A DNA stretch of 17,233 nucleotides from Willaertia magna (GCA_902984215.1 CADWAF010000783.1:1-17233); one strand, 5' to 3'. Positions 7,448-17,233 are shown, counted from the first letter of the stretch. A program made the numbers and translations. Notes: generated from the sequence alone by a model not told the origin.

Positions 7448-8485
7448 ATGCCAGCATCAAACGGTAAAAAGATCGACATGCACGTCCACATTCTCCCAAA
7501 AAGCGTTCCAAATTGGTCTGAAGCTTTTGGTTATGGAGGATTTATAAATATCGAACAAGATGAAAAAAACCCAAAATTCGCAAACATGATGAAAGATGGT
7601 CAACTTTTTAGAGTTGTTGAACAAAACTGTTGGGACCCGGAAACAAGAATTGAAGAGATGCGCAAATTCGAGTTAACCGGACAAGTATTATCTACCGTTC
7701 CTATAATGTTTAATTACTGGGCAAAGCCTAATGATGCATTAACTACATCTATGTATTTAAATGATGATATCGCTAACGTTTGTAATAAATATGATGAACA
7801 TTTTGTAGGCTTGGGTACAATTCCGATGCAAAGTCCAGAATTAGCTTGTCAAGAACTTAGAAGATGTGTAGAAGAATTACATTTAAATGGTATACAGATA
7901 GGAAGTCATATAAATAATCAAAATTTAGATGATCCAAAATTATTCCCAATCTTTGAATTAGCAGCCGAATTAAATTGTCCTATTTTAATACATCCTTTAG
8001 GCTTTGATATGGTAGGAAATGATAGTATGAAGAAGTATTGGTTACCTTGGTTAGTTGGTATGCCAACTCAATCTACGTTAGCTATTTGTTCTTTTATATT
8101 CGGAGGAATATTTGAGAAGTTACCAAATTTAAAGGTTTGTTTTTCACATGGAGCTGGATCTTATCCTTATACTGTTGGTAGAATACAACATGGTTTTGAA
8201 GTACGTCCAGATTTATGTCAAGTTGATTGTAAAATACCACCAATGGATTTTAATTCAAGAATTTATTCGGATTGTATAACTCATGATGAAGATGCATTAA
8301 ATTTATTATTAAAAGTTGTAGGTGAAGATAGAGTTATGTTAGGTTCAGATTATCCTTTCCCATTAGGTGAATTACATCCTGGAAAGTTAGTGGAAGAGCA
8401 TTCTGGATTGAGTCAAGAAGTTAAAGATAAAATTTTATATTGGAATATCAAAGACTTTTTTAATTTAACCAAAGATAAATTTTAA
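7448..8485 (+). CDS. acmsd: Aminocarboxymuconate-semialdehyde decarboxylase (ACMSD)
   Basis: This zinc amidohydrolase removes CO2 from 2-amino-3-carboxymuconate 6-semialdehyde, steering the kynurenine pathway of tryptophan breakdown away from quinolinate and NAD. The 345-aa protein is close to animal ACMSD in length and matches it along its whole extent, e.g. ENCWDPE, STVPIMFNYWAKP, KYWLPWLVGMP, GRIQHGF.VRPDLC and DYPFPLGELHPGKL. The expected metal and catalytic residues are present: His12 and His14 (HVH), His182 (IHPLG), His234 (FSHGAG) and Asp301 (GSDYPFP). No intron is needed. The start is supported by the A-rich leader and by the DMHVH strand falling near the N-terminus as usual. AATAAA at 8485-8490 overlaps the end of the stop codon. 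It converges on GAPDH. No other kynurenine-pathway gene is in the window. Confidence 0.95.
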   Translation: MPASNGKKIDMHVHILPKSVPNWSEAFGYGGFINIEQDEKNPKFANMMKDGQLFRVVEQNCWDPETRIEEMRKFELTGQVLSTVPIMFNYWAKPNDALTTSMYLNDDIANVCNKYDEHFVGLGTIPMQSPELACQELRRCVEELHLNGIQIGSHINNQNLDDPKLFPIFELAAELNCPILIHPLGFDMVGNDSMKKYWLPWLVGMPTQSTLAICSFIFGGIFEKLPNLKVCFSHGAGSYPYTVGRIQHGFEVRPDLCQVDCKIPPMDFNSRIYSDCITHDEDALNLLLKVVGEDRVMLGSDYPFPLGELHPGKLVEEHSGLSQEVKDKILYWNIKDFFNLTKDKF

Positions 8486-8490
8486 ATAAA
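8485..8490 (+). terminator. Poly(A) hexamer for ACMSD
   Basis: AATAAA begins on the last base of the TAA stop codon. Confidence 0.4.
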
Positions 8491-8602
8491 TTATTTTTAA
8501 TTATTTGTTGCATAATTTTTGTTGTTGGCTTAGTTGACTTTGTTTTAAACACAATTATTGGTTACAATAAGTAATAAAGATAAATTAAATAAGAATAAAT
8601 AA

Positions 8603-9620
<1,018 letters not shown>

Positions 9621-9676
9621 TTAATGTTATTTTTTTGTATTTGTTGTTTTGATTATGGCTTAATGGTTGGCCACGC

Positions 9677-9684
9677 TTTTTATA
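9677..9684 (-). promoter_or_regulatory. TATA element of GAPDH
   Basis: TATAAAAAGCG on the minus strand begins 79 bp and ends 72 bp before the start codon. TGGCCAA (plus 9667-9673) follows it on the GAPDH side. Confidence 0.5.
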
Positions 9685-10030
9685 TGGATTTTGTAAGCAC
9701 TTAATAATAACTTTTTAGTTTTTTGAAGAACGAATAAGTGTTCATGACATTGCTAGTAAAACCTTCAAAAAGACTTTGAGATAATTTCAAAACATTTGTA
9801 ATGATGCAAATTTTCAGTGAGAAGTACGAATTGGTATTAAAAAGTTGTGTTAGTAATTTTGCGCTTAGGATTTGGAAGGCAAAGAAGGGACTAGTAGGTT
9901 AGGAGAAGAGGATGTGGTTTTGTTGTTACTTCTTTAACTGCCCCTTTTGAATTTAACTTTGACCAAACTTTTGGCCAATCAATTACATTGTTGTGTGAAA
10001 CGAATATGCAGTATGTGAAAAGTTTTATTT

Positions 10031-10085
10031 AACATTCCAACCATTACTCAAGTAACGACAAAGCCATTCAACATTCCAGCCATTA
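10031..10085. repeat. 16-bp direct repeat between GAPDH and aldolase
   Basis: AACATTCCAACCATTA (10031-10046) recurs at 10070-10085 with one change (A to G). The copies start 39 bp apart and lie 249-303 bp before the aldolase start. The size and spacing suit a duplicated activator site. Confidence 0.6.
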
Positions 10086-10259
10086 ATTACCAAAACATTA
10101 ATTAAGGAAGAAAATACGCAAAGGTTGTTTTGGTCTTTTTGCCAATAAAGATCTTGATCTTAGCTTAATGAAATTCCGAAACGAAAATTACAATAATACG
10201 AAACCTTGAAAGTTTCATGGAGCTAAAAATGAATTTTCTATTCCTTCACGCCAATTCTC

Positions 10260-10267
10260 TATAAAAA
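10260..10267 (+). promoter_or_regulatory. CCAAT and TATA elements of aldolase
   Basis: TATAAAAA starts 74 bp before the start codon. CCAAT is at 10251-10255, unusually close to it. The distance to the ATG is nearly the same as for GAPDH. Confidence 0.5.
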
Positions 10268-10333
10268 ATAAAATATTTGTGTCCAACTTTGAAAATTAAA
10301 AAAAAATACACATAGATACATAACTACTATAAA

Positions 10334-11374
10334 ATGTCCAAATACATTGATATTTCTGCAAAATATGGTGATGAATTAGATAGAACTGTTGCTGCAATGA
10401 CTGCAAGAGGTAAAGGTTTATTAGCAGCTGATGAATCTACTGCAACTATTGGTAAACGTTTTGATAAGATTAATTTAGAAAATAATGAAACTAATCGTCA
10501 ACAATATAGACAATTATTATTCACTGCAGATAAAGAATGGACAAACTACATTAGTGGTGTTATTATGTATGAAGAAACTCTTTATCAAAAGACTGAAGAT
10601 GGTAAACCATTCGTTCAAGTCTTAAATGAAGCAGGAGTTGTTCCAGGTATTAAGGTTGATTTAGGTACTAAAGATTTAAACAATGGTGTTGAAGGTGAAG
10701 TCGCAACTCAAGGTTTAGATGATTTAGAAAAGAGAGTTCAAAAGTATTATCAACAAGGTGCAAGATTTGCAAAATGGAGAGCAGTTTATAGAGTTTCTAA
10801 TACTGGATTACCATCACAACAATCAATCAGAAATAATGCTGAAGGTCTTGCAAGATATGCAGCAATCTGTCAACAAAATGGTTTAGTTCCTATTGTTGAA
10901 CCAGAAATTTTAGTTTTAGAAGGTGATCACAGTATTGAAGTTTCTTATAATGTTACTCTTAAAGTTTTAGCAAGTGTTTTCCAAACTTTAATTGAACACA
11001 ATGTTAATTTACATAGAATTATCTTGAAACCAAACATGGTTTTACCAGGTAATAATTCACCAACCAAGAAGGAAGATGAAAAGAAGATTGCTGAATATAC
11101 TTTAAGAACTTTAGAAAGAACAGTTCCACCAGCAGTTAAGGGTATTATGTTCTTATCTGGAGGTATGTCTGAACAAGAAGCAGTTGATACTTTAAATCAA
11201 CTTAACAAATTACAAGGAACTAAACCTTGGGCTTTAACTTATTCTTATGGTAGAGCTTTACAAGATTCTGCAATTAAGACATGGCAAGGAAAGAAAGAAA
11301 ATGTTCAAGCTGCACAAAAGGCATACATTGAACAAGCAAAGAAATGTTCATTAGCTTCAAAGGGTGAATTGTAA
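10334..11374 (+). CDS. fba: Class I fructose-bisphosphate aldolase
   Basis: This glycolytic and gluconeogenic enzyme cleaves fructose 1,6-bisphosphate to dihydroxyacetone phosphate and glyceraldehyde 3-phosphate through a Schiff base. The 346-residue protein shows the class I signatures: GKGLLAADEST with Asp33, GARFAKWRAVYR, IVEPEIL.LEGDHSI, and IILKPNMVLPG with the Schiff-base Lys at 232, followed by FLSGGMSEQEA and ALTYSYGRALQ. It ends at SLASKGEL, so it is about 17 residues shorter than the 363-residue animal enzyme and lacks that enzyme's flexible C-terminal tail and terminal Tyr. No metal-dependent class II motifs are present. There is no intron. AATAAA follows at 11379-11384. The divergent GAPDH gene handles the next glycolytic step. 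Confidence 0.97.
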   Translation: MSKYIDISAKYGDELDRTVAAMTARGKGLLAADESTATIGKRFDKINLENNETNRQQYRQLLFTADKEWTNYISGVIMYEETLYQKTEDGKPFVQVLNEAGVVPGIKVDLGTKDLNNGVEGEVATQGLDDLEKRVQKYYQQGARFAKWRAVYRVSNTGLPSQQSIRNNAEGLARYAAICQQNGLVPIVEPEILVLEGDHSIEVSYNVTLKVLASVFQTLIEHNVNLHRIILKPNMVLPGNNSPTKKEDEKKIAEYTLRTLERTVPPAVKGIMFLSGGMSEQEAVDTLNQLNKLQGTKPWALTYSYGRALQDSAIKTWQGKKENVQAAQKAYIEQAKKCSLASKGEL

Positions 11375-11378
11375 ATTT

Positions 11379-11384
11379 AATAAA
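11379..11384 (+). terminator. Poly(A) hexamer for aldolase
   Basis: AATAAA begins five bases after the stop codon. Only 125 bp separate it from the next gene's start. Confidence 0.5.
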
Positions 11385-11509
11385 AACAAATCTTAACAAA
11401 TTTATTGATTAAAACTACTTTTTTCTATTGCTTTGTTGTTGGTTCTTTGCTTTTGGTTTCTTGCCTTCATTTTCCCTCCACTGCAAGCCGTTTTTCAACA
11501 GAAGAAAAA

Positions 11510-13912
11510 ATGTCAAAGAATGAGGATACTTCACCTCTCTCGAAATCAATGTATGTTTTTTTATTAAACCACCTTATTTACCCTTAAAAATAGTGATGAA
11601 AAGTTAGAGGAACACAGAGTAAGAATAGCAAAACATAAAGAATGGTTAAAAAGTCAGCAATCCTCTTCGGATTTAAATGAAATAAATCTAAGGGAGCAAA
11701 GAAAAGTCAAAAACATTGATGGTAAGTAAAAAACAACAATTAGATTTTGTTTTGCTTAAAAGAATAAAACAGATGGAAGTGTAGATGCGATAATAAATAA
11801 ACTGAAAATGGCTACTTTTTCAGATTCAGAAGAAGATTTGGACCAACTACACTCTCCTATAAAGTCCGTGACTCCACATTATCACAATATGAAGAAGAAT
11901 AAAAAGATATCTGATAAAGTTTTAACATCAATAGAGGAGAAACTATTGGAACACGGTAAAGCAATTGAGGAGAGAAAGGAGCAATTAAGGGACAGATACA
12001 TAAATGAGGTACGTAGATTTGTGATGTTTGTAAACCTAACTTATTTTAATTAGTCGGATATGTCTTTTCAACCTAAGATTAGTGAATCATCAAGAAAATT
12101 AGCAGAAAACACTAGAGAGGGGTAAGTTTTATTGTAAACTATTTCAACTGATTAAACAATTATCGTTTAGTGATTTACTGGAAAGATTTGAAGAACAAGA
12201 AAGAGCAAGACAAGATAAATTAGAAGCAAAAAGAAGCTTAAAAATATCAGAGCCTCCTTTTAAACCAAATATTTCACGAATGAGTAAAGAAATTACAGGA
12301 AGAGAAGATGTCATTGAAATTAACAAAGCTTGGTTTCAAGACAGAGAAGAAAGATTATCTAGAATGAGATCAGAGCAGGATGATAGGGAAACGCACGAAG
12401 CTACTTTTAGGCCAAGGTTAAGTGAAAGAACTCGTAAAATTGTGAATAAATTAAAAGCTAAAGAGGAGGATGTACCAATATTTGAGGCTTTGGAGAAAAA
12501 AGAATTTGAGAGACAGCAAAGAGTGTACGAAGCAACTGAAAATCATTTCAAAGATTTGTTCACTGGAGTTCCAAAGATTACACCTCACGCTGCTAAAATT
12601 ATGAGAGACGGCAGTGTCACAGATAGGTTGTACGAATTAAGTTTTAAGATGAATGAAAAGAAAGAAGAAAATATTTATAGAAAGTACTTGGAAGAAGAAT
12701 CACTGTTTGATTTTAATCCAAGAATTAATTCTCCTGGTTCTGATTTTGAGAGAGAAGATCCAGTCCATGAAGAGCTCTTCAAAAAAGAAGACATTAAAAG
12801 AAAAAAGAGAAACGAAAGAATTGAACAGCTGTTGGAGAAAGAAAACAAACTGCATCATCCAAAAATTAATCCAGTTTCAGAAGAAATAGCATCTAGGTTA
12901 CCGCACTCAACCAGTGAAAGATTATTAGGAGGAGCAGGACAAAAGGTAAAACAACCAGTTCTGTCGTTTGAATATACATTTAAGCCAACCATTAATGAAA
13001 AGTCAATAGTGATTGAGAATGAAAGAAAGAAGAAACAGTTGTCAACAGAAGAAAGAATTAATATATTGTATAATATGGATAAGAAAAAGAGAGAAGCAAT
13101 AGAACAAAAGAGAAAGACATTAGAAGAAAAAGAATTACAGAACTGTACCTTCGCACCTAATTTAACAGCTAAGATTTCTGTAAGCATGCCTTTCCCTGAA
13201 AGACTTACCAAGTGGGATAGGAAAAGGCAAGCCAAAATAGATAGAGAAATGAAAGAGAGAACAATGAAGGAAATGCAGGAATGTACGTTCAAACCAAATA
13301 TTGAAAGAAAGACAGATCATTTAAGTAGAGAAGAGATACAATTTTCAGAACCTCTTGGATTCGAAGAATATGTTCAAAGACAAAGAGAGGCTAGAGAAAG
13401 GAAGAAAGAGACAGAGAAAGTTTTTAATTATGGTGATAGGTGGAAAAACGAACTGACAGTGCCTAAAGGCCCTGCTTTGGGACAAAGAAGAAAAGTTAAA
13501 TCCTTGAAAAAGCCATTATCACCAAATTCCTCCAGAATAACAGAGTACAGTACCGATTCTGTGATTTTAAATAACGATGAATACGTTTCAGAGGTAAGTA
13601 TTAATAACGTTATTGTTTTGGATTTACTTTTTGAAGGACAATGTACAGGAACAAACAAAAGAAAATATTGAAAATAATTCTCTTAATCAAGGTGCTTTTT
13701 CAGCACACAGTAGTGTGTTAATATTAGAGGGAGCTACTAAGGAAAAGTTTAATTCGTTAAACGAATTAGCTTTGAATTATTCACAGATTTCAACAACACC
13801 TAGGAACAAAAATATATCCTTAAATTTAACAGAGTACGATGAATACAGCAGTCCAACAGAAGAATGGATAAGAAGAAGTAAACAAAAAAAAGTAGAAACA
13901 CTAATTGACTGA
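11510..13912 (+). CDS. Six-exon gene for a charged protein with ~48-residue FxPxI repeats, about 723 aa
   Basis: The exons are 11510-11550, 11594-11721, 11773-12008, 12054-12121, 12171-13593 and 13637-13912. All introns are 43-51 nt with GT...AG ends, and the joined frame stays open. The last acceptor could instead be at 13647-13648, four codons shorter and also in frame. The start at 11510 (AAAAATGTC) is the first ATG in frame. The protein is rich in Glu, Lys and Arg and probably long-helical. A motif F-x-P-x-[IL] recurs near residues 140, 188, 237, 290 (GVPKI), 339, 386 (HHPKI), 428, 485 and 531, about every 48 residues, often with an RL-containing segment 12-30 residues later. Similar FxPxI-repeat proteins are common among unstudied cytoskeletal or flagellar proteins of protists; that link is weak recall. 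I do not recognise a named family. Confidence 0.85.
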
Positions 13913-13970
13913 AGTGGATTTTTAATTCTTTTTTTAGAAAATTTACTTTAAGCACGGTATAATGCTTCAT

Positions 13971-14005
13971 AATAAAGAAAGTAATATAACATATAATTAA
14001 ATAAA
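13971..14005 (+). terminator. Two poly(A) hexamers after the repeat-protein gene
   Basis: AATAAA occurs at 13971-13976 and 14000-14005, about 60 and 90 bp after the stop codon. Either could serve. Confidence 0.45.
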
Positions 14006-14028
14006 ATTGTAATATAAATTTAATGGAT

Positions 14029-14036
14029 TATTTAAA
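14029..14036 (+). promoter_or_regulatory. Candidate TATA-like element of the cyclase gene
   Basis: TATTTAAA lies 59 bp before the start codon, the same octamer as upstream of the F-box gene. A short palindrome CTTGA-A-TCAAG follows at 14069-14079. Confidence 0.3.
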
Positions 14037-14095
14037 TTAAAAAGAAGCCACCCCTAACTGAACAAATCTTGAATCAAGGTTTCTCAAATTAAAAA

Positions 14096-16539
14096 ATGAA
14101 AGAAGACCTAAGTCAACCAAGCAGTGACAAAAATATAGAATTGAATACAACAATCAATAATAATGACAAAATAATCATAGAATCACCGAATGACATTTAT
14201 CACAATAGTATAATAAGAATGAATCATTCCGATGCACTAGATAGTTTTCATTCTAATTATAACAATACAGAAACAACGGATAACAATAATAACAAACCAC
14301 AAATAAGTAAAATTGCTAGAAAAATTCAACGAAAATCCCAATCAACATTTTGCAGTACCGTTTTCATCCTACCTTTTTCTCTTATCATTATTAGTATAAT
14401 AACATTTCTTTCAGTCTTTTTAACTAACTATTTAACAAGTATACAAACTGGAAAAGATTTAAATTATCTATTAGCTCAATCTATTTCTTATAAAATTCAA
14501 GAAAAACTAAATGAAAGAACTTCCATCCCGCCAAAAGTTATTAGTTATTTACAAGAAATGCAAAAAATAATAAATTTTACAAACGATATGCAACAAATAA
14601 CTAAACCAATGATGAAAGAATTATATTTAAATTTTCCAGAAGTTTCTACATTAACTATTGCAAATGAAGAAACTCAAGAACAATTATTTTTTGAAAGATT
14701 ACCTAATGGAACAACTTATGAAGGATTTAGATTACCTGACAAGCCTTATAATATTTCAAAGTTATTTCGTTATGTAATTGATGGAAAAACTCTTGAAAGA
14801 ATACCAGATTGGGGACCAGTAATTATTGTAAATAATTATTATACTAGACAAAGAGATTGGTATTCACAATGTAAATATAAAATTGATTATTGGTCAACTT
14901 TAACAGTTTATACTTCTGGACAAATTGCTTTTTATAGATGTAGTTCACTTTTTGAAAATTTTAAAAATACAACTTCAAAACTATTAGGTGTGGCCACTGC
15001 AGATTTCACATTAGGTAATTTAGGTGTTTTTCTTAAAAGTTTTGTTGTTGGAAAATCAGGACTTAGTTTTATTATTGAGAGAAGTAATAATGGTTTATTA
15101 ATTGCATCGTCTAATGGGAATTTTAGTGCAGTTGGTTCGTTTTTAGCGAGAGTGAATGTAGATAATACAACGATAAGAGAAGTAAGAGAGATTGGATTGT
15201 CAGTTTTGAACGAATATGGTGGTAGTTTTGGAAATGTAAATATTTCAAGTTTAGGTATAGAGAAGTATATTTTTGTAAAGGGAAAAGAATATGTAAGTTT
15301 TATATTTTTAATTAATTTTAATGTTATTTAATTTTATACAAGATTGTATATATTTTACCATTTTATTTAAGTTCAAATATTGATTGGTTAATTTTTGTTG
15401 CTTTTCCAACGAGTGATTATCTTACAACATTAGAAAAGGGCAAAGCTGTAATTTTATACATTACATGTATTATGATTTTATTTTCTATAATAATATCTCT
15501 TATTTTAGGTATATGTATTAAATGGCCATTACATAAGTTAAAAAAACAAATGAGATTAGTTACAAATTTAAATTTAGAAAGTTTATTAAGAAACAAAAAT
15601 TTTAATGTATTGTATGAAGTTAAAGCAATACAAAATACTTTTCGTTCAATGGTTTGTGCTTTAGAATCTTTTAAGAAATTCGTTCCAGAGGTTATAATTA
15701 AAAGAAGTTTAAAAAAGAAGAAAGTTGCTGAGATGTATTTAACAGAAAAGAATATGACAATTTTCTTTATGGATTTTGTTGATTTTACAAAATTAACAGA
15801 ATCTTTACAACCAATCAAATTAATAGAATTAATTGGTGAAGCAATAGAGGAAATGTCATTAATTATTGAAGGAGAAGGTGGTATTATAGATAAATATATA
15901 GGTGATGCTATTATGGCCCTTTTTAATGTACCTATCTTATTAGAAAATCATCAAGTTAAGGCATGTTATTCTGTTTTAAAATGTATAAAACAATTAGAAA
16001 GAAAACAATTAGAATGGAATAACAGAGGATTACCTTCTATTAAATGTAGAATTGGTGTACATTCCGGTAAAGCACTGGTTGGTAATTTTGGTAGTTCAAA
16101 AAGATTAAATTTCACAGCAATTGGTCATAATGTTAATTTAGCAGCAAGGTTGGAACCATTATGTAAATTATATGAAACAAATAATTTAATAAGTGATATT
16201 ACCTATAATTATGTTAAAGATAAATTTTGTTGTAAATTTATTGATATTGTAGTTGTAAAGGGAACATCAGGAACTGTTGTTGTTTATACATTATTAGAAG
16301 AAAGAGAAAGTGCAAGTGTAAGTCAACTGGAGATTGAAAAGATTAGTTTTGAATTAAGGGATTGTTTAATAGATAATCAGTTAAAGGATGCGACAAATAA
16401 GATAAGCGAGGCATTAAAGCTTGAAGGATATAATAGTAAGGATAGATCTTTACAAATTATTAGAGAAAGATGTGAAAGATTTTATGAAAACGAGAAAGGA
16501 TTTACAGGAGTACTAACATTAACGGAAAAGAGCTTCTAA
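14096..16539 (+). CDS. Receptor-type adenylate cyclase, Cache-like sensor plus class III catalytic domain, 797 aa
   Basis: Exons are 14096-15292 and 15343-16539. The AG at 15341-15342 is chosen because it alone keeps the frame; the more obvious AG at 15370-15371 shifts it. The order is a polar Asn-rich N-tail, TM1 (about 87-113), an extracellular sensor of about 320 residues that reads like a double Cache domain (YYTRQRDWY near its middle, IDWLIFVAFPTSDYL near its end), TM2 (about 433-460), a HAMP-like linker, then a class III cyclase (about 535-690). Metal-binding Asp543 and Asp587 are present, with Lys583 and Thr657 at the base-selecting sites, favouring ATP over GTP. Asn664 and Arg668 are the transition-state pair. 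The catalytic set is complete, so an active, ligand-gated adenylate cyclase is likely. AATAAA is at 16572-16577. Confidence 0.92.
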
Positions 16540-16571
16540 AACAAATTGTTTCATGAAAACAGTAATAACGA

Positions 16572-16577
16572 AATAAA
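16572..16577 (+). terminator. Poly(A) hexamer for the cyclase gene, abutting the tRNA-like gene
   Basis: AATAAA begins 33 bp after the cyclase stop codon. Its last base is the discriminator position of the minus-strand tRNA-like gene, so the two gene ends meet. Confidence 0.45.
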
Positions 16578-16636
16578 GGGGCGAGAGGGAATCGAACCCT
16601 AGGCTAAAGCTTTGGAGGCTCCTACACCACCGCCCC
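16577..16636 (-). tRNA. tRNA-Trp(CCA)-like gene with a nearly absent D arm
   Basis: Read on the minus strand, GGGGCGG pairs with TCGCCCC as a 7-bp acceptor stem (last pair G-U). TG follows, then only GTGTA where a D arm of about 16 nt should be. The anticodon stem GGAGC/GCTTT carries the loop CTCCAAA, with T33 and anticodon CCA at 16613-16615. The variable loop is AGCC and the T arm is TAGGG-TTCGATT-CCCTC (one mismatch). The discriminator is U. Total length is 60 nt. Both pol III promoter boxes fit consensus: A box TGGTGTAGGAG and B box GGTTCGATTCC. The trailing T run is short (TTTATTT). The missing D arm means it may be a tRNA pseudogene or a tRNA-derived repeat. Gly(TCC) is an alternative but pairs worse. 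Confidence 0.65.
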
Positions 16637-16736
16637 ATGGAAATATATTTTCTATTTTTTGGTATTTTTCACCAATCAAGTGATTTTTGTAAACTTTTTT
16701 GTTATTAACTAATAGTATTATTAGAAACAAAAAAAA

Positions 16737-17233
16737 ATGATGAACAACTCTTTTCTTTTTGCTACGGGCATAGCAAGCAGTATGGGCATTTCAAGGTATG
16801 TACCAAGAAATGAATTGAAATTAATTTTGTCAGAAAAAAAACTAAATTGGATCAAACAAAATGGAATGAATGGAAATTTCCACTACATTGTAAAACAGTA
16901 GAGAAATTAGTTTGTGGATCTAATTTTGTAACTTTTCATAATGGTAAGATAAATTTTATAAATTATTAATTCACAAAATTACATTACAAAAATTAAAGGG
17001 AATGAAATATATTATTTTGGTGGTTTTGTTTTTGACTGTTGTGTAAAAGAAAATAATTATTGGAATAAATTTGAATGGAAAAATCTTTTACAAGAAAAGA
17101 AAAATTTATATATTAAAGATTTATTTGCATATTGTAATAATTTAGTTATTCAATTAGAAAATGATGAGCTAATTATTATTTACGAAAAGGAACTTTATAG
17201 AAATACCCAATTTATTAATGTTGGAATTAAATT
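16737..17233 (+). CDS. RCC1-like protein, 5' part, three exons in the window
   Basis: The exons are 16737-16795, 16834-16943 and 16999 to beyond the window end. Introns are 38 nt (GTATGT...CAG) and 55 nt (GTAAGA...AAG). Unspliced, the frame ends at a TAG near 16901. Spliced, it runs open: MMNNSFLFATGIASSMGIS, then CGSNFVTFHN-G-NEIYYFGGFVFDCC and on to the edge. The pattern of short FxTGIxSxxGIS and VxCGxNFVTFxxG blocks is that of RCC1 propeller blades and resembles the gene at 4336-5718. Two adjacent ATGs (16737, 16740) are possible starts after an A-run. The gene lies 101 bp from the divergent tRNA-like gene. The RCC1 call rests on pattern and on the local paralog, not on a full consensus repeat. 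Confidence 0.7.

Noticed and set aside
11405..11509. Apparent signal-peptide-like extension upstream of the repeat-protein start
   Set aside because: There is no ATG in this stretch; it would need a TTG start. The ATG at 11510 has a good A-rich context.
12855..13292. Hydrophobic open frames antisense to the repeat-protein gene (also 12144-12326 and 13428-13658)
   Set aside because: Antisense of Glu/Lys/Arg-rich codons gives Ser/Leu/Phe-rich frames by itself. The sense exons are contiguous with the FxPxI repeats.
15370..15371. More downstream AG as acceptor of the cyclase intron
   Set aside because: It shifts the frame and gives a stop at once; the AG at 15341-15342 keeps the frame and restores a Cache-type end.
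15417..15818. Minus-strand open frame across the cyclase linker
   Set aside because: It is antisense to TM2, HAMP-like and cyclase coding sequence with intact catalytic residues.
16577..16636. tRNA-Gly(TCC) reading of the tRNA-like gene
   Set aside because: It needs an anticodon stem with two mismatches and no U33, while the CCA reading gives five pairs (two G-U) and T33.

Overview
The window is nuclear DNA from an AT-rich free-living protist. Standard stop codons, genes on both strands packed 0.1-0.7 kb apart, about ten introns of only 38-58 nt (donors GTAAGT, GTATGT, GTACGT, GTAAGA; acceptors AG) and AATAAA hexamers at or just after stop codons all say eukaryote. The gene mix (Cache-type receptor adenylate cyclase, F-box, RCC1-like and kinase families, cathepsin B, class I aldolase, ACMSD) fits a heterolobosean amoeboflagellate of the Naegleria/Willaertia type. 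That placement is inference from gene content; other AT-rich protists are not excluded.

Layout. 1-991: 3' part of a MAPK-like (CMGC) kinase that ends in a hydrophobic tail anchor. 992-1523: intergenic, rich in inverted repeats. 1524-3617: 697-aa F-box protein. 3759-4226 (minus): open frame joining a kinase N-lobe to an NHL-like piece, with the rest of the kinase missing. 4336-5718: two-exon RCC1-like gene. 5833-7010 (minus): a chimeric relic, a cathepsin B gene whose catalytic core is deleted, running directly into a 5'-truncated, internally deleted paralog of the F-box gene. 7448-8485: ACMSD (kynurenine pathway). 8604-9605 (minus) and 10334-11374 (plus): divergent cytosolic GAPDH and class I aldolase sharing a 728-bp spacer. 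11510-13912: six-exon gene for a roughly 723-aa charged protein with a repeat of about 48 residues. 14096-16539: two-exon, 797-aa membrane adenylate cyclase. 16577-16636 (minus): a tRNA-like gene with anticodon CCA and almost no D arm. 16737 to the end: 5' part of a second RCC1-like gene.

The window has two textures. The region 1.5-7.0 kb and the right edge hold fast-evolving, Asn/Lys/Leu-rich family members with deletions and fusions. The stretch 7.4-16.5 kb holds conserved metabolic and signalling genes. Four starts have a TATAAAAA element 43-72 bp upstream. Three have a strong palindrome just upstream.

I see no CRISPR array, transposase, phage gene or recognisable defence system. The most unusual items are the cathepsin B/F-box chimera, the D-armless tRNA-like gene, the tail-anchored MAPK-like kinase without a TxY motif, and the approximately 48-residue repeat protein.
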